64,000 nt of DNA from Epiperipatus broadwayi (lineage: Eukaryota > Onychophora > Udeonychophora > Euonychophora > Peripatidae), in NCBI GenBank assembly GCA_028023455.1, contig JAQFVV010000003.1:520001-584000 (forward strand). Direction: 5' to 3'. A program made the translations under genes and the position numbers. The first letter of the stretch is position 1; every line of letters begins with the position of its first letter. The notes beneath the pieces were generated by a model, which saw only the letters and a program-made list of their open reading frames with translations, was not told the DNA's origin and did not search any database. Below, in pieces: positions 63,961 to 64,000 of the stretch.

Positions 63961-64000
63961 AGTGTAACATTAGACAAATTAGGGATAATAATATAAAAAG

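Overview
The window is A+T-rich (about three quarters by eye) eukaryotic intergenic DNA, very probably from an invertebrate animal. The evidence is the density of (TA)n and (TAA)n microsatellites, relics of at least three retrotransposon classes (non-LTR LINEs, Ty3/gypsy LTR elements, a probable Penelope-like element), a tRNA-derived SINE, foldback elements and the absence of any convincing host exon. I could not fix the phylum. CpG-to-TpG/CpA decay between repeat copies suggests that repeats in this genome are cytosine-methylated.

Layout. 0-1 kb: a decayed Jockey/CR1-like LINE reverse transcriptase next to a (TAA)n expansion. 3.7-4.1 kb: a palindromic element with hammerhead-ribozyme relics. 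6.4 kb: a SINE. 8.4-11.6 kb: a nearly full-length but inactivated RTE-type LINE (minus strand). 13.2-28.3 kb: a nest of repeats made of family L (three copies in the window), family A/B (two copies of about 2 kb), a compound hammerhead array inserted in copy A, and an internally deleted gypsy element on the minus strand between them. 28.9-30.1 kb: two foldback elements. 32.0-35.5 kb: a heavily decayed gypsy element (plus strand; gag knuckle, protease and integrase traces, reverse transcriptase not found). 37.5-39.3 kb: a degenerate tandem array and a 630-bp palindrome. 42.3-42.65 kb: a probable Penelope-like reverse transcriptase relic. 43.65-47.3 kb: a second, more decayed RTE LINE split by a 0.9-kb foldback element. 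48.5 kb: a tRNA-Gly-like pseudogene. 50.2-59.3 kb: about 9 kb with nothing recognisable. 59.3-59.9 kb: a second, diverged hammerhead repeat. 60.9-64 kb: family L copy 3, split by another compound forward/inverted array.

The most interesting system is the ribozyme-bearing retroposon family at 18,249-19,802 and 59,336-59,900. The first locus has tandem units of about 361-369 bp, each with a type I hammerhead self-cleaving motif (four of five with an intact core and cleavage triplet). Three units lie in one orientation and then two-plus in the other. A perfect 13-bp target-site duplication flanks the array, proven by the unoccupied paralogous site in copy B. These are the hallmarks of metazoan retrozymes, which are thought to be mobilised by Penelope-like reverse transcriptases, and a probable Penelope-like relic lies in the same window. 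The forward/inverted architecture recurs in several other elements here and is not typical of published retrozymes as I know them. Nothing in the window looks like an intact protein-coding gene.
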